A stretch of 6,222 nucleotides of DNA from the NCBI GenBank assembly GCA_965652545.1, contig CBFGWV010000287.1:1-6222 (forward strand), read 5' to 3'. Position 1 is the stretch's first letter. Every line of letters starts with the position of its first letter. The notes below the pieces were generated by a model. The model was not told where the DNA came from. It worked only from the letters and a program-made list of their open reading frames with translations, and ran no database searches. Position numbers and translations under genes: made by a program. Positions 5,759 to 6,222 of the stretch are shown here, in pieces. Source of the DNA: CBFGWV01 sp965652545. GTDB lineage: Bacteria; Pseudomonadota; Gammaproteobacteria; Competibacterales; Competibacteraceae.

Positions 5759-6222
5759 ATGCATCACGCCCATTCTTGGAAGCAATCTGGACGCATCTCT
5801 CTCTGGTATTACGTGGAAAATCAGCGCAATTATCCTGGCTGGCATCTCACCGCTGATGCGGCCGGCTGCGCTTCGCTCCTTGCCTTGATTGATGCCTTGG
5901 CTGCGGACGGCATCGCGGCGTTGCGAACCGTTGATATCACGCCACCCTCCAAGGCCCAGTTGGGTGTTCCAAACAATAGATCCGGCTTGGCCGCTTGGCG
6001 GGCTCCCCGTAAGCTTCGGGTATCGTTCTCCACCACTCCTGCGCATTGGTCGCTCCCTCAGGATGTGGACTCGGCAGTCATTACAGTCGGCTCGGACTGG
6101 TTGGCACCGCTTCGCGAGGGCATCTTGGGCATTCCGCTCGGACGCGGCGACTATGCGGTTGGTCCATCTGGCAAGGGTAACTGTAGTCTATGGTTCTGGT
6201 GGGGTGTGACCCGCGTTCCTCG
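5759..6222 (+). CDS. Hypothetical protein, 3' end outside the window
   Basis: An open frame of 154 codons runs without a stop from ATG 5759 to the right edge. An in-frame TAG at 5747-5749 bounds it upstream, so the start is this ATG or the TTG directly before it; a weak TAGG (5747-5750) stands 8 nt before the ATG. The product looks like a real soluble protein: an N-terminal patch rich in aromatics (ISLWYYVENQRNYPGWHL), then a helix-like stretch (ASLLALIDALAADG), a middle with TVDITPP and APRKLRVSFS, and a glycine- and tryptophan-rich end (LGIPLGRGDYAV, LWFWWGV). I do not recognise the family. Codon use is visibly less GC-biased at third positions (AAT, TAT, CCT, ATT, GTT, CTA) than in uvrA, which hints at acquisition. 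It begins just after repeat copy 2, as the RNA-ligase-like gene does after copy 1. A 102-codon frame on the opposite strand (5738-6046) is judged a shadow. Confidence 0.72.
   Translation, partial: MHHAHSWKQSGRISLWYYVENQRNYPGWHLTADAAGCASLLALIDALAADGIAALRTVDITPPSKAQLGVPNNRSGLAAWRAPRKLRVSFSTTPAHWSLPQDVDSAVITVGSDWLAPLREGILGIPLGRGDYAVGPSGKGNCSLWFWWGVTRVP

Noticed and set aside
5738..6046. 102-codon minus-strand frame opposite the right-edge gene
   Set aside because: The plus-strand frame over the same DNA is longer, still open at the edge, and reads as a better-structured protein; no ribosome binding site supports the minus frame.

Overview
The window is GC-rich bacterial DNA. A four-cassette UvrA gene, a phd/vapC-type antitoxin and short structured intergenic repeats suggest a proteobacterium, most likely a gammaproteobacterium. 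This assignment rests on gene style only; there is no rRNA or other marker gene.

Positions 1-4436 (minus strand) hold one uninterrupted reading frame of about 1478 codons that runs off the left edge. It is a UvrA nucleotide-excision-repair ATPase in tandem-duplicated form. A complete UvrA module (two ABC cassettes and two zinc modules) is joined by a short linker to a second UvrA module, of which only the first cassette lies in the window. A long plus-strand frame over the same DNA (57-4001) is its antisense shadow.

Positions 4437-6222 look like a variable, accessory patch. A structured repeat (copy 1, 4535-4628) precedes a plus-strand 2'-5' RNA ligase-like (2H phosphoesterase) gene (4660-5187). 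Convergent to it is a Phd/YefM-type antitoxin gene (5202-5459, minus) with no toxin gene next to it: its stop codon still overlaps an ATG in the ATGA arrangement usual for a downstream toxin, but the frame that follows runs antisense through the ligase gene and is not toxin-like. A second copy of the repeat follows (5515-5737). It is interrupted by a 114-bp element with perfect 31-bp inverted arms and an inner hairpin (5543-5656), and it also carries a 23-nt length difference from copy 1. Straight after it starts another plus-strand gene of unknown function (5759 to beyond the right edge).

The pattern [repeat, then plus-strand gene] occurs twice in the same orientation, about 1.09 kb apart. 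This suggests modular, cassette-like units or a segmental insertion next to the conserved repair gene. The repeat carries complementary GCCCAAC/GTTGGGC boxes that resemble integron attC core sites, but the rest of its geometry is a poor fit and no integrase is visible. Nothing suggests that the repair gene and the accessory genes work in one pathway.
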